Assembly (NCBI GenBank): GCA_947625205.1
Contig: CANQNN010000022.1
Coordinates: 1-43,392, forward strand
DNA from: an uncultured Lachnospiraceae bacterium
Lineage (GTDB): Bacteria > Bacillota > Clostridia > Lachnospirales > Lachnospiraceae
DNA: 43,392 nt
Direction of reading: 5' to 3'
Shown here: positions 33,900-42,811 of the stretch, piece after piece
Numbering within the stretch: the stretch's first letter is position 1
Layout: every line of letters starts with the position of its first letter
The notes under the pieces: generated by a model
Databases searched by the model: none
What the model saw: the letters and a program-made list of their open reading frames with translations, nothing else
What the model was told of the DNA's origin: nothing
Position numbers and translations under genes: made by a program

Positions 33900-34889
33900 T
33901 CAGTTTTCCTTGATCGTCAGAAGCAAAAGCTCCATCGTCAGATCAAAATTAACGTTGGCTTCCAGTCTTCTCTTAGCCTGCTGCAGCGCATTGACGATCG
34001 TCTCGATCCCCTCGTACGTACTCCTGTCGGAAACGCGCATGATCTGCTGTATCTCTTCCTTAAAAACCAGGCTGTTCACATCTTTGGTCGCCTTAAACAG
34101 CAGCACGTCCCGATACCAGACGGAAAGGATGTCCAAATAATCGTTGACGTCAAATTTATACTCCGATATCTTCTTGATGGCTTTGACGATCTCGCTGATT
34201 TCCATGTCATTGATGTATTTTGCAAGCGTGATCGCCTCATCCCTGACCTTTTCAAACTCCTCGCTTGCAGCAAGAAGCTTTGCTTTGCCGATATTGCCTC
34301 TGGCAAACGCAACGCAGATATTCGCCTTATAATCCGGGACCCGCAGCTCCTCCATCAGATATTTTTTCACAAGCGCATCCGGCACCGGCTTCATATTAAG
34401 CACGATGCATCTGCTTAAGATCGTGGGCAGAAGCGCTTCCAGCTGTGTGGTAAGAATAAGGATCACGGCATATTCCGGCGGCTCCTCCAGGGTCTTAAGA
34501 AGTGCATTCTGCGCCTCTGCCGTCATTTTCTCGCCCTCGTTCATAATATAAACCTTATAACGGCTGCTGTACGGTTTGATACCGATATCGCCGTTGATCT
34601 GTTTTCTGATATCCTCCACGCCTATTGTGTTAGGCTTTTCATGGCTCACATAGATAATGTCCGGCTGGTTATTGCTAAGAGCCTGCTTGCAGGAATGACA
34701 TTCCCCGCACGGCTCGACTTCACCCTTCTCGCACTGTAACGCCATTGCAAAAATGCGGGCAATAAACTCTTTGCCGGAGCTTCTCTCACCGTTAATGATA
34801 TACGCATGCGATATCTTGCCGGAAGAAAGCGCACCGCGCAGATGTTCTTTTATCTGTTCCTGTCCTATAATATCCCTAAAATCAGCCAT
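33900..34889 (-). CDS. holB: DNA polymerase III subunit delta'
   Basis: A 329-residue clamp-loader subunit of the AAA+ family. It shows the delta'-type N-terminus FRDIIGQEQIKEHL, a phosphate-loop-like GERSSGKE, the zinc module CGECHSCKQA and the SRC motif in PTILSRCIVLN. Delta' acts in the clamp loader that places the sliding clamp. It sits between yaaR and ricT as in Bacillus. Confidence 0.94.
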   Translation of the reverse strand: MADFRDIIGQEQIKEHLRGALSSGKISHAYIINGERSSGKEFIARIFAMALQCEKGEVEPCGECHSCKQALSNNQPDIIYVSHEKPNTIGVEDIRKQINGDIGIKPYSSRYKVYIMNEGEKMTAEAQNALLKTLEEPPEYAVILILTTQLEALLPTILSRCIVLNMKPVPDALVKKYLMEELRVPDYKANICVAFARGNIGKAKLLAASEEFEKVRDEAITLAKYINDMEISEIVKAIKKISEYKFDVNDYLDILSVWYRDVLLFKATKDVNSLVFKEEIQQIMRVSDRSTYEGIETIVNALQQAKRRLEANVNFDLTMELLLLTIKEN

Positions 34890-34905
34890 TTGTAACCACC
34901 CTTTA

Positions 34906-35346
34906 TCACGTAAAAATATCCAGAAGCAAACCCCTGATCTCTCCGATCTTATTTAAGATCGCCAGGTTGTCCTGTTCATCCTTGACCAGCTCCTGCGCCA
35001 GCTGGTCCAGATTCTCATCGATCAGGCGGATGATACCGTATACTCTGTGCCTTCCCTTTCTGTCAAGAAAGTTTTCTCTGGAAAAAGCATGGGAACGGTT
35101 GACCACCTCGTTTAAGAAATCCTTGATCAACGCCCGGTAACGCTTCATGTCCTTGATATCCCTGTGCCGGGAGAGTTTATCGCCCTGCCTGGTGATCTCC
35201 TCCATCATGTGGGTCAAAGCATTCTGAAGATCCTGCTCCTCTATCCTGCTGACCAGCGTGAACTTAAATGTTCCGTCCGATTCCTGTGTCTGCTGGGTCT
35301 GCTCTACCGGCATGGCCTGCTGCAGCTGATTGACTTTGATATCCAT
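34906..35346 (-). CDS. yaaR: YaaR-family protein (DUF327)
   Basis: A 146-residue, mostly helical charged protein matching the YaaR/DUF327 family by length, by sequence such as [20 protein letters not shown] and [19 protein letters not shown], and by its place directly before holB. The biochemical function of the family is not established. GGGAGGTG precedes the ATG, and the gap to the kinase-like gene upstream is six bases. Confidence 0.85.
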   Translation of the reverse strand: MDIKVNQLQQAMPVEQTQQTQESDGTFKFTLVSRIEEQDLQNALTHMMEEITRQGDKLSRHRDIKDMKRYRALIKDFLNEVVNRSHAFSRENFLDRKGRHRVYGIIRLIDENLDQLAQELVKDEQDNLAILNKIGEIRGLLLDIFT

Positions 35347-35352
35347 GCGACG

Positions 35353-35958
35353 TCACCTCCCCGTCCGGTCCGCCAGATTCATACGCAGATAGCCGAGTAT
35401 CTCACTTAAGCACCTGTCCGCCTCATCATTGCAGAATGTGCGGTCAATGCCTGCCTTCCTAAGTTTTTCTGCGGAAAAATCCTCCGCATCCGCCAGAAAC
35501 CGTCTGCAAAGTTCTCCGTACATCGGCTTTTTCTGCTTTCTCTCCCGGCTGAGCGCCCTTTGCAGGCGCTCGCCGTCATCCAGCTCTATCATAACCGGCA
35601 GCACCTTATCACCGCCGTAAAATTCCCGCAGCTGTGTATACGCCTCAAGCGTTCCGATCATCACATAAGAATACCGGCTCAGGTCGATGCTGTCGTCCGC
35701 CACCGTAAAATAACGCCAGACGCCAAGATAAGTATTGTATGCCCTGCTTTCTATGACCCTGCCTTGCGCACACAGCTCCTGAAAAGCCGCTTCATCCGTA
35801 AAATGGTATTCCACGCCCTCTTTTTCTCCGGCTCTGATCGGTCTGGTCGTATAGGGAACGATTGCACGCAGCCCGATCTGATCCTGCGTAAGCAGTTTTT
35901 TATACATTGTATCCTTTCCCGATGAGCTTTTACCCATCAGGCACACGATCTTACCCAT
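35353..35958 (-). CDS. Guanylate-kinase-like P-loop protein
   Basis: A 201-residue protein with a Walker A loop GKSSSGKDT (9-17) and the guanylate-kinase-like YTTRPIRAGEKEGVEYHF. It resembles guanylate kinase, which phosphorylates GMP to GDP, but the loop has KDT in place of the usual KST and the C-terminal half is divergent. It occupies the slot where Bacillus has tmk (thymidylate kinase), between the Orn/Lys/Arg decarboxylase-like gene and yaaR. Whether it is a housekeeping or a specialised nucleotide kinase cannot be settled here. Confidence 0.75.
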   Translation of the reverse strand: MGKIVCLMGKSSSGKDTMYKKLLTQDQIGLRAIVPYTTRPIRAGEKEGVEYHFTDEAAFQELCAQGRVIESRAYNTYLGVWRYFTVADDSIDLSRYSYVMIGTLEAYTQLREFYGGDKVLPVMIELDDGERLQRALSRERKQKKPMYGELCRRFLADAEDFSAEKLRKAGIDRTFCNDEADRCLSEILGYLRMNLADRTGR

Positions 35959-36008
35959 AAAATCTTATTCCCGGTCTACTTTCTTTATCGACAAACGCGA
36001 CATATATA

Positions 36009-36037
36009 ATAATGCCATACTTTGCGTGGAAATTCAA
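36009..36037 (-). promoter_or_regulatory. Promoter of the gmk-like/yaaR/holB operon
   Basis: Minus strand TTGAAT (36032-36037), 17 bases, CATTAT (36009-36014), about 50 bases before the kinase-like gene. The preceding decarboxylase gene has no visible terminator, so read-through is also possible. Confidence 0.5.
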
Positions 36038-36078
36038 ATATTTCGCACACTTTCGCTTTCATATGATATTTTGTCTTC

Positions 36079-37578
36079 CTAAACGCCCTGTATAAGCACC
36101 GCGATCTCCCCTTCGGCAGACACCCCCTGCACTTTGAGTCCCGCCTGCAGATACTCTTCCATATGGGTCAGCGTATCCCGGGAAATCCGTTCGCCCGGCA
36201 CAAGGACCGGCACGCCCGGCGGATACAGATCAACAAACTCTGCGCAGATCCTTCCCTGCGCCTTAGAAAGCGCCGTCTTCTCCCGACTGCTTCGGAAGGC
36301 GGCCGCAGGCGTCATGACAGATTCCGCAGCCGGCCATTCAGCGCCGTGAACCGGGGACGGTTCCATGCCCGCCATGCCGACGGCATTCTCCTCTTCTATC
36401 CTATCATCAATTTCACAAAGCGCGTCAGCCAATCTCTGCCAACCTTCTTTCGTATCCATGATCGTCATGATAGCGACCACATAGTCCGCAGCCGCCATCT
36501 CCATCTGCAGACGGTACTTTTCCCTCAGGATGTGATACAGCTGCGGGCCGTTCATAGATGGATGCCGTACGAAAATCACAAGTTTTCCTATGTCCCAGTC
36601 TGCCAGATAATGCCTTTTTTCTGACAGATCCGCCATCTTCCCGATCCGTATATATTTACAGTTGCTTATTTTTGTGCAAAAAGATTCATATTGCCGTCGC
36701 ATATATGCAAACCGCTCCGGGCCGTGCTCCTCCACGTACCGCACGCAGCAGTCCATTGCCGCCATCATCACATAGGAAGGGCTGCTCGTCTGCAGCATTC
36801 CCAGATAATCTTTTAACCTGCGGCGGTCAACTTTATCACCCTGTACGTGCAGAAGCGCCGTCTGCGTCATGGACGGCAGCGTTTTATGGAGACTGTGCAC
36901 TACCAGATCCGCGCCGCATGCCACAGCGCTGTCAGGGATACTGTCATCCAGTCCGAAATGCGCACCGTGCGCCTCGTCCACAATAAGAATGCCGTCATGC
37001 CTGTGCACAACGTCCGCAACCGCTTTTACATCGGACACGATTCCCTCGTAGGTGGGCGATGTGATAACCACCGTCTTACAGGCAGGATATTTAGCCAGCA
37101 AAGAATCTACCGCACCGGCGTCCACACCGTCACAGATACCGTACTCCCCGAGCAGCGGCGGATAATAATAATGCGGTTTAAGCTCCTGCAGGATTGCCGC
37201 ATGATATACAGATTTATGGCAGTTTCGCGCAAGGAGGATCTCTGAGCCGCGCTCTGTCGCCGTCATGACCGCTGCCAGCACCCCGCAGGTGCTTCCGTTC
37301 ACCAGATAGAAAGTCTCCTCCGCACCGTACAGTCTGCCCGCGCGCTCCTGTGCACATTTAAGTATCCCTTCCGCATGATGCAGATCGTCAAAGCCGTCTA
37401 TCTCCGTAATATCGATCCCGAAATATGCGGCCATTTCTCCGGCGTCTTTGTTGCGCTTATGTCCGGGCATATGATACGGATAAAAATCACTGCCGCCGTA
37501 TTCGGCCAGCGCCTCATACAACCCTTTACCGCCCGCCCGGCCTTGTATAATGTCTTTGTCCGCAGCCGTCTTGTCCAT
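36079..37578 (-). CDS. Orn/Lys/Arg decarboxylase-family PLP enzyme (YaaO-like)
   Basis: A 499-residue fold-type I PLP enzyme. DFYPYHMPGHKRN near residue 31 and the PLP-lysine motif VVHSLHKTLPSMTQTALLH are typical of the short arginine/lysine/ornithine decarboxylases of Firmicutes (SpeA/YaaO), and LIVDEAHGAHFG carries the cofactor-ring Asp. The product would be a polyamine or its precursor; substrate specificity cannot be read. Conserved placement before the kinase-yaaR-holB genes matches Bacillus yaaO. The C-terminal domain (PPGVPVLVPGERI) is present. The ribosome site is weak. Confidence 0.88.
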   Translation of the reverse strand: MDKTAADKDIIQGRAGGKGLYEALAEYGGSDFYPYHMPGHKRNKDAGEMAAYFGIDITEIDGFDDLHHAEGILKCAQERAGRLYGAEETFYLVNGSTCGVLAAVMTATERGSEILLARNCHKSVYHAAILQELKPHYYYPPLLGEYGICDGVDAGAVDSLLAKYPACKTVVITSPTYEGIVSDVKAVADVVHRHDGILIVDEAHGAHFGLDDSIPDSAVACGADLVVHSLHKTLPSMTQTALLHVQGDKVDRRRLKDYLGMLQTSSPSYVMMAAMDCCVRYVEEHGPERFAYMRRQYESFCTKISNCKYIRIGKMADLSEKRHYLADWDIGKLVIFVRHPSMNGPQLYHILREKYRLQMEMAAADYVVAIMTIMDTKEGWQRLADALCEIDDRIEEENAVGMAGMEPSPVHGAEWPAAESVMTPAAAFRSSREKTALSKAQGRICAEFVDLYPPGVPVLVPGERISRDTLTHMEEYLQAGLKVQGVSAEGEIAVLIQGV

Positions 37579-37641
37579 GATGCTTCGTCCGATCGCCTTC
37601 CTGTCGATATGTCTCTGTGGGTATGCCTGGGGATAACCGCT

Positions 37642-38184
37642 TTATGACGCCCTCGCGCCGTGCCCTTTGTGCAGTCCCACCGTCTCCATAAAGGAACAGT
37701 ATTTATCCACCGCCGTGACTACCCACGCCTCTCTGCAAACAGGGGGTATCACGGACAGCGGCCACATATGCTTTCTGATAATATCCCGCTGCGTATCCGT
37801 CAGGTCGTACTCTTTCTCGGCGTTCTTAAGCGCAACGCCCGGATGCCAGAAACCGTGTAGCCTTCTGCGCTGCGACAGATACTCCCTGTCATGCCAGTCA
37901 TAGAGAAAATAATCGTGCAAAAGCGCCCCTCGAATCAGATCCCTCTTGTTGCACCCAAGACCCAGATTCCTATTGAGAAGCAAGCTGTATCTCGCCACAT
38001 CCATACAGTGGTCATGAACCGTCTTCGACCCGTGCTGGAGATGCTTTCTGGTACTGTTAAAATTATCCGAGCTCAGAATGTCCTCGGCGTGTTTTTTTAA
38101 CAAAGCATGTATTTTCTTGTGGCGCACGAACATCCTCCTGAATCTCTCCGCACGCTTCCGGGAATTTCCTGCAAATAAACCCAT
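37642..38184 (-). CDS. HD-domain phosphohydrolase
   Basis: A 180-residue protein with HD-superfamily metal-binding residues: His in TVHDHCMDVARYS, the HD pair in GALLHDYFLYDWHD, later His residues in HGFWHPG and the terminal Asp in VTAVDKYCSF. Such proteins hydrolyse phosphate esters, often of nucleotides, with divalent metals. It is N-terminally basic (RKRAERFRRMFVRHKK). GAGGAGG precedes its ATG and azlD ends ten bases upstream. Confidence 0.82.
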   Translation of the reverse strand: MGLFAGNSRKRAERFRRMFVRHKKIHALLKKHAEDILSSDNFNSTRKHLQHGSKTVHDHCMDVARYSLLLNRNLGLGCNKRDLIRGALLHDYFLYDWHDREYLSQRRRLHGFWHPGVALKNAEKEYDLTDTQRDIIRKHMWPLSVIPPVCREAWVVTAVDKYCSFMETVGLHKGHGARAS

Positions 38185-38194
38185 ATTCCCTCCT

Positions 38195-38530
38195 CTATAC
38201 GAACACCGCCTGCACCAGCACCATATAGCAGACCGTTCCCATTCCGATGCTTAACAGAATATTCTTCTTCCAGACATGCAGACCCACAACAAGCAGACAC
38301 GAAATCAGCGACGGCATAACATGACCCATCGCCGCAAAATCCACATTTCTTAAGCAGTATACGACAAGCACCGCCATAATGGACGCCGGCAGCACGTCAC
38401 CCAGATACCGCACCGTCTTCGGCACTTCTTTCCTGCCGCCAAACACCAGAAAAGGAAAAGCCCTCAGTAAAATTGTGCACAGCGAAACCACCGCAATAAT
38501 CGTCAGAGACTGTTGTATGCTGATCGGCAT
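38195..38530 (-). CDS. azlD: AzlD-family branched-chain amino-acid exporter subunit
   Basis: A 111-residue protein with about four hydrophobic helices and the AzlD pattern LLRAFPFLVFG and YLGDVLPASIMAVLVVYCL. With AzlC it forms a two-component exporter of branched-chain amino acids. The ATG directly follows the azlC stop codon, and its ribosome site GGAGGG lies inside azlC, so the two are coupled. Confidence 0.9.
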   Translation of the reverse strand: MPISIQQSLTIIAVVSLCTILLRAFPFLVFGGRKEVPKTVRYLGDVLPASIMAVLVVYCLRNVDFAAMGHVMPSLISCLLVVGLHVWKKNILLSIGMGTVCYMVLVQAVFV

Positions 38531-39304
38531 TTATGAGCCCTCCCTTTCTTCTGAATCCGGACCGCTGCCGGAGACGGCATCTGCGTCCTGTTTCTCATGC
38601 GGCTTCGCGGACGCCTGCAGATGTCCGCGCGCAAGGATCAATATGAGCACGCAGGAGCATAAAGCCGGCAGAATAAACTGCTCCGGGCCGAGCGCTACAA
38701 GCCATAAGACGCCGCAAGCCGCACCCAGAAGCGCCGGAAAATGAGATCTCGCTTCCCGCCACTGCTCCACCACGATCACCACAAACAGCGCCGTCATGGA
38801 GAAATCGATCCCCGTAGTGTCAAAAGTAATATAACGGCCTGCGAGGGCGCCTATCACCGACCCCAACACCCAGTAACTTTGGTCCAGGAGCGATATCCAG
38901 AAAAATACCTTATCCTCGCTCATACCCTCCGGCACCTTCGTTCCGCACAGCACGGAATACGTCTCGTCCGTTAAGGAGAACACCATGTACGGATAAGCCT
39001 TCCCCATTTTTTTGTACTTCTCCACAAAGGAAAGCCCGTAAAAGATATGCCTGCCATTGATAAATAATGTCATGAGCGCCGTATAAAAAAGCCCCGCCCC
39101 CGCAGTCAGCAGATTTACCAGAACAAACTGCATGCTGCCCGCATAAATGACCACGCTGGCAAGAAACGCCCAAACAAAGCTGTAGCCCGCATTCTGCAGC
39201 AAAAGCCCGAACGCTATTCCAAGAAATATGTATCCGAGCATAACCGGTACGGACTGCTTAAAGGCAAACCCGATATACGCTCTCTTACCCTGTATGTTTT
39301 CCAT
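38531..39304 (-). CDS. azlC: AzlC-family branched-chain amino-acid exporter
   Basis: A membrane protein of about 257 residues with FKQSVPVMLGYIFLGIAFGLL at its start, AGSMQFVLVNLL, INGRHIFYGLSF and SLTDETYSVLCG, all typical of AzlC. ATG 39302-39304 is chosen because the family begins here and an upstream extension to 39439 would overlap the glycosyltransferase gene. The C-terminus has an acidic, Ser-rich tail after the last helix. It forms an operon with azlD. Confidence 0.9.
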   Translation of the reverse strand: MENIQGKRAYIGFAFKQSVPVMLGYIFLGIAFGLLLQNAGYSFVWAFLASVVIYAGSMQFVLVNLLTAGAGLFYTALMTLFINGRHIFYGLSFVEKYKKMGKAYPYMVFSLTDETYSVLCGTKVPEGMSEDKVFFWISLLDQSYWVLGSVIGALAGRYITFDTTGIDFSMTALFVVIVVEQWREARSHFPALLGAACGVLWLVALGPEQFILPALCSCVLILILARGHLQASAKPHEKQDADAVSGSGPDSEEREGS

Positions 39305-39323
39305 CTTTGCCGATAACTCCGAT

Positions 39324-40502
39324 TTACTGATTCTCGATCCACTTATGTATCTCCCCGGCACGGTGCGCCCAAGTATGCCCCGCCCTGGCCAGCTGATACC
39401 CTGCATCCGCAATACGCTGCATCTGACCGGGATCGGCAAGCAGCGCAGACGCTATATCAGGAAGCCTATCCATCTGTTCCAGCGAATAGATACGACAGTC
39501 CACGCCGTCATGTAAGATACTGTCCAGATAAACGCTTGAATCCGTCAGACAAACCGCGCCGTTTAACATCGTATTAAATATCCTGTCGTGCGCGCCGTCC
39601 TTAAACCAGGGCATGACATTAAGGGAAATCTTCGTCTGGCACAGCTTCTTTAAACACCCTTCGGAATCAAGATTATTCATCACTATCAGATTCTCCGGAT
39701 GTCTGCACGGAACCGCCTCCCAGCCGTCGCCGAATACGTGCACCCTGACGCCGCCGTCCGCCAACTGCCTGACCGCTTCACCCCGGATCGTGTAACGCAC
39801 ATACAGATCGATGAACGTCACCGCTGCCAGCGCCTTTTTTAATTCACCCTCCGGCACTTCTCCCAGCTCGTCAAGAAGGTGCGCCTCCGTAACCGCTTCC
39901 ACCGTCTTGTACGGATGCGCCAGCAGATCGTCGATCATCCCATAATAAAACGCCGTATACTCATCGTCGATCCGTGTGATAAACTTCTCAAAGGTCTTCG
40001 GCGGACAGTAATTGCCGACCATCATCACATCGTACCTGCGGCACTCGACCGGCACATTGGACCTGCCCGGATGCAACTGTGTGCCCGCAAGCGGCAGAAA
40101 CGGCATCCGTGCGATCTCCGGGAAAAATCTCGCCATATATTTGTCATGGTTTCTGTCGATACTGACATGATGATAATTGTGCGGCGTCTTTTCCAGAAAA
40201 TGATGATAGTACATCGGATGATCCACCACAATGTTGTAGCTGGGAATATCCAGCGCATCCCACATACTCCTGCCATTTTCATCGAGGAAATATTCTTCGC
40301 CGCTCATACCGTGAAAATTGAAATTGACAAGGACCGTGTTACCTCTTTCAAAAAATCGAAAAAACTTTTCCGTACTGATATAGGGCTTGCTGAGATCGTA
40401 CATAAACGTCTCATGGCCAAGTCCTTCAAATCCCGCCGCAAGCTGCCTTGAAAAATATCCCTGTGTCTCTATATCGCCTTCAAAAAGCATTATCTTCTTC
40501 AT
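39324..40502 (-). CDS. CgeB-like glycosyltransferase family protein
   Basis: A 392-residue protein resembling the DUF3880 plus Glyco_trans_1_2 group that includes the Bacillus spore-surface protein CgeB. Visible are an N-terminal MLFEGDIETQGYF segment, VHVFGDGWEAVPC, the acceptor/donor region DGAHDRIFNTMLNGAVCLTDSS and the C-terminal helix. It probably transfers a sugar, possibly on the spore surface. No Shine-Dalgarno site precedes ATG 40500-40502, and a short or leaderless transcript is possible. It precedes azlC by 19 bases without evident functional link. Confidence 0.75.
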   Translation of the reverse strand: MKKIMLFEGDIETQGYFSRQLAAGFEGLGHETFMYDLSKPYISTEKFFRFFERGNTVLVNFNFHGMSGEEYFLDENGRSMWDALDIPSYNIVVDHPMYYHHFLEKTPHNYHHVSIDRNHDKYMARFFPEIARMPFLPLAGTQLHPGRSNVPVECRRYDVMMVGNYCPPKTFEKFITRIDDEYTAFYYGMIDDLLAHPYKTVEAVTEAHLLDELGEVPEGELKKALAAVTFIDLYVRYTIRGEAVRQLADGGVRVHVFGDGWEAVPCRHPENLIVMNNLDSEGCLKKLCQTKISLNVMPWFKDGAHDRIFNTMLNGAVCLTDSSVYLDSILHDGVDCRIYSLEQMDRLPDIASALLADPGQMQRIADAGYQLARAGHTWAHRAGEIHKWIENQ

Positions 40503-40574
40503 GGTTTTAATGGTAACACAAATCGCGCAAAAAGCCTATAGTAAAATAAAAAGGCAGGCGCGGGCAGTCCTGTA

Positions 40575-40603
40575 TTGAAATCTGCCGTGCAGACATATAT
40601 AAT
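40575..40603 (+). promoter_or_regulatory. Strong sigma-A promoter of the unknown gene
   Basis: TTGAAA (40575-40580), 17 bases, TATAAT (40598-40603). A second TATAAT follows at 40613-40618. The leader would be about 30 bases with GGAGG before the ATG. Confidence 0.8.
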
Positions 40604-40642
40604 CAAAAAAAGTATAATACAACAAATCCGGAGGCTTCTTAC

Positions 40643-41656
40643 ATGGATTTCTCAATATTGGAAGACATACACCAAAACCGGCGCGGCATCCTCGTGATCG
40701 GCAGAACCATAGAACGAAACGGTCAGAAACGCCATATCCTCGGCATGACTCTGGAAGAAAATGCCAGACTCTGTATCATAGAACCCGCAAGCCAGCCTGA
40801 CCGCCTGCACAGAACGAAGGACCGCACACAGAGAGCGCGCCTGAAAAGAAACAGCGATGATCCGGACACCTGTCTGCACTGCTGTGAGATCCGCATCGGC
40901 AACAGGAAATGCCGGATAAGCGGCGGGCAGAGTGCGCCGCTGTCTGTAGGCACAGTGGAAAACTACGAAGCCTTTGCATTATTCTGCGACATGCTGAATG
41001 CGGGATGGATCATCCCCGAATGGCTGAAAGAATATGCATGGGAAGATCTGACGCTGATAACATTAAACCTCCCGGATGTCAAAAGGCTGCCGAAGTGCAG
41101 CGGGACAACGCCCGTCACCCTGGTGCACCGACCCGGTCCCATCCGACATACCGTGGAAAAAAGCGTTACCCTGCATACGGGAACGCCCCGGGCATTCCGC
41201 TTTACGGATCATACGGGCGACACAGTATCATGCTATATCAACAACGTTGTCCTGTTCGACGTATGGGAGACCATCGGCAGACAGCTAGAAGAGCTCCGCT
41301 GTCAAAACAGGCTGCCCGAAGACCAGCTGCATGCAGTCAGAGAGAATACATACAAAGCCCTTCAGACTTCCTGTCCAAAGGGCATGTGTTATATCGGCAT
41401 TGAATACGAATGCAGCAAAGAGATCTCTTTGCAGTTTTATACTAAAGAGTTTTTAAGCTCCCGGCCCGAAACGTCCAAAGGAAGCGCCGCCTTTTTGATG
41501 ATGCGCCATAAACCCGATCAAAAGTACGGCGCTCACGGTCTTCCCTTAAAGGGCTGCGTGTTACAGACTCCCGTCTCTCCCGGTACGGTCACAGTGCCGT
41601 CGGAGCTGCTTTTCTACTGGGAGAAAGCAGACATGTGGGAAACGGCCGCAAAATAA
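40643..41656 (+). CDS. Protein of unknown function, Cys-containing, 337 residues
   Basis: I do not recognise a family. The gene is credible: a near-consensus promoter, GGAGG before ATG, and neighbour-like codon use over 337 codons. The protein is soluble, with no signal peptide or membrane helix. It has a basic stretch with CLHCCEIRIGNRKC (a possible metal-binding Cys cluster) around residues 77-90, a middle region with VENYEAFALFCDMLNAGWIIPEWLKEY, and a β-rich C-terminal half. It is divergent from the CgeB-like gene and lies at the border to the AT-rich right end. Confidence 0.75.
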   Translation: MDFSILEDIHQNRRGILVIGRTIERNGQKRHILGMTLEENARLCIIEPASQPDRLHRTKDRTQRARLKRNSDDPDTCLHCCEIRIGNRKCRISGGQSAPLSVGTVENYEAFALFCDMLNAGWIIPEWLKEYAWEDLTLITLNLPDVKRLPKCSGTTPVTLVHRPGPIRHTVEKSVTLHTGTPRAFRFTDHTGDTVSCYINNVVLFDVWETIGRQLEELRCQNRLPEDQLHAVRENTYKALQTSCPKGMCYIGIEYECSKEISLQFYTKEFLSSRPETSKGSAAFLMMRHKPDQKYGAHGLPLKGCVLQTPVSPGTVTVPSELLFYWEKADMWETAAK

Positions 41657-41803
41657 GGGCAGACTCGGCTGTCCGTCCGTTTGTCCGCCTGAATGCGTCT
41701 CATCTGCTTTTACAGATACGTTCTCTATACGCTCTGACGCTGTGTTGTATTACTTATTCGGTTGTGATTGTGATAATGGTTGTTTAGACAGAAGGTAAGT
41801 TGC

Positions 41804-42124
41804 TTATTTCTTCTTTTTGGGTTTTGGTGCAGGCAGTTCCTCATACATGGCGTTAAATAAACCTGTCAAAAACTCTCTGTTGTCAACTTCATCTACCAAC
41901 AACATCTCTTTTGCTCCCTCATAGGGTAATTCATACGAAGCTGTTGGCATATAGCTGATTGCTGCTTTAACTGGTTTTACAAGCAACCTGTCATCGTAGA
42001 CACCGCCTACGATTTTGCCACGGTAATAGATGATAAATTCTCCCATCATAGTTCTATATGTGATTTCATCCAATTCGGATAATTGCCCTAAAATAAATTC
42101 TAAGTATCCCTTGCTTGATGCCAT
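41804..42124 (-). CDS. TfoX N-terminal-domain protein
   Basis: A 106-residue protein matching the TfoX/Sxy N-terminal domain: RTMMGEFIIYYRGKIVGGVYDDRLLVKPVKAA. The C-terminal KPKPKKKK-like basic tail replaces the second domain of full TfoX. Full TfoX is a competence regulator in Gammaproteobacteria; stand-alone N-domain proteins in Firmicutes have no proven role. The coding sequence is clearly AT-richer than the genes to its left. A dyad TGGTATT/AATACCA (42146-42167) upstream could be an operator. Confidence 0.82.
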   Translation of the reverse strand: MASSKGYLEFILGQLSELDEITYRTMMGEFIIYYRGKIVGGVYDDRLLVKPVKAAISYMPTASYELPYEGAKEMLLVDEVDNREFLTGLFNAMYEELPAPKPKKKK

Positions 42125-42243
42125 ATTTCCACCTCATATCCCGATTGGTATTGTTAATAGAATACCACAATCACGCTCATTTTCCTATCACATTTTCATT
42201 AGATTTCTTCCTCCCTTTGCTGAGCTTAGCGGTTTCTGAAAAT

Positions 42244-42278
42244 AATCATAACCACCGGCTTAGCCGGTGGTTATGATT
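42244..42278 (-). terminator. Large perfect hairpin after the HTH gene (terminator or REP-like element)
   Basis: A 16-bp perfect stem (42244-42259, 42263-42278) with loop TTA and core ACCACCGGC/GCCGGTGGT. It begins six bases after the HTH gene stop on the minus strand and is followed by ATTTTC. It serves as a terminator at least. Such GC-rich, short-loop hairpins also occur as mobile repeats in Clostridia, which cannot be judged from one copy. Confidence 0.75.
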
Positions 42279-42284
42279 CAGTCG

Positions 42285-42623
42285 TCAATCCGACTGTAAT
42301 TTAAGTTTGTCCGGTCCGTATTTGCGGAGTATGCGCCCCAGCATTTTTCTGTCCTCACCTGTCGATGCGGCATACTTCTTTTTAAGCCATTCCAACTCTG
42401 TGAACGTAAGCGTATTCACATACGGCTTGTAGTGATTCATGATAAAAATTCCGCCACCTTCCCCCGGTCTTGTATAGATTGGGTAGCCGTATGAAAGAGC
42501 TGCAACATCGTTCAGTATTGTTTCTCTGGAAACGCCCAATTCCTGTGCCAGTTCTCTTGATGTACTATGACCACTGACCGCAAGAATACTGATAATTTCC
42601 AGTCTGCGGTCTGCGGGTGTCAT
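42285..42623 (-). CDS. Small HTH_11 (DeoR-like) transcriptional regulator
   Basis: A 112-residue protein with an N-terminal helix-turn-helix of the HTH_11 type (RRLEIISILAVSGHSTSRELAQELGVSRETILNDVAAL) and a short C-terminal part containing the wing-like GYPIYTRPGEGGGIF. It lacks the WYL or sugar-phosphate domain of larger relatives. AAAGGAG precedes its ATG, and a TATAAT (42652-42657) without a clear -35 lies upstream. Target genes are unknown. It is located in the AT-rich accessory end. Confidence 0.82.
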   Translation of the reverse strand: MTPADRRLEIISILAVSGHSTSRELAQELGVSRETILNDVAALSYGYPIYTRPGEGGGIFIMNHYKPYVNTLTFTELEWLKKKYAASTGEDRKMLGRILRKYGPDKLKLQSD

Positions 42624-42811
42624 ACTGTCAACTCCTTTCTTTCAATCCCAATTATATTTCAAATAGCATGTGTGGATTTCTCTTTCTATTCGCAATAACT
42701 TTTTTAAGAAATTTCAAGGCAAAATCAGACAAAAACTCCCATACTGGCTTTAGGCGGAATATAGATAGACGGGGCTTGCTGTCCAAATTCCTCTATTGTT
42801 CTTACCGAAAC

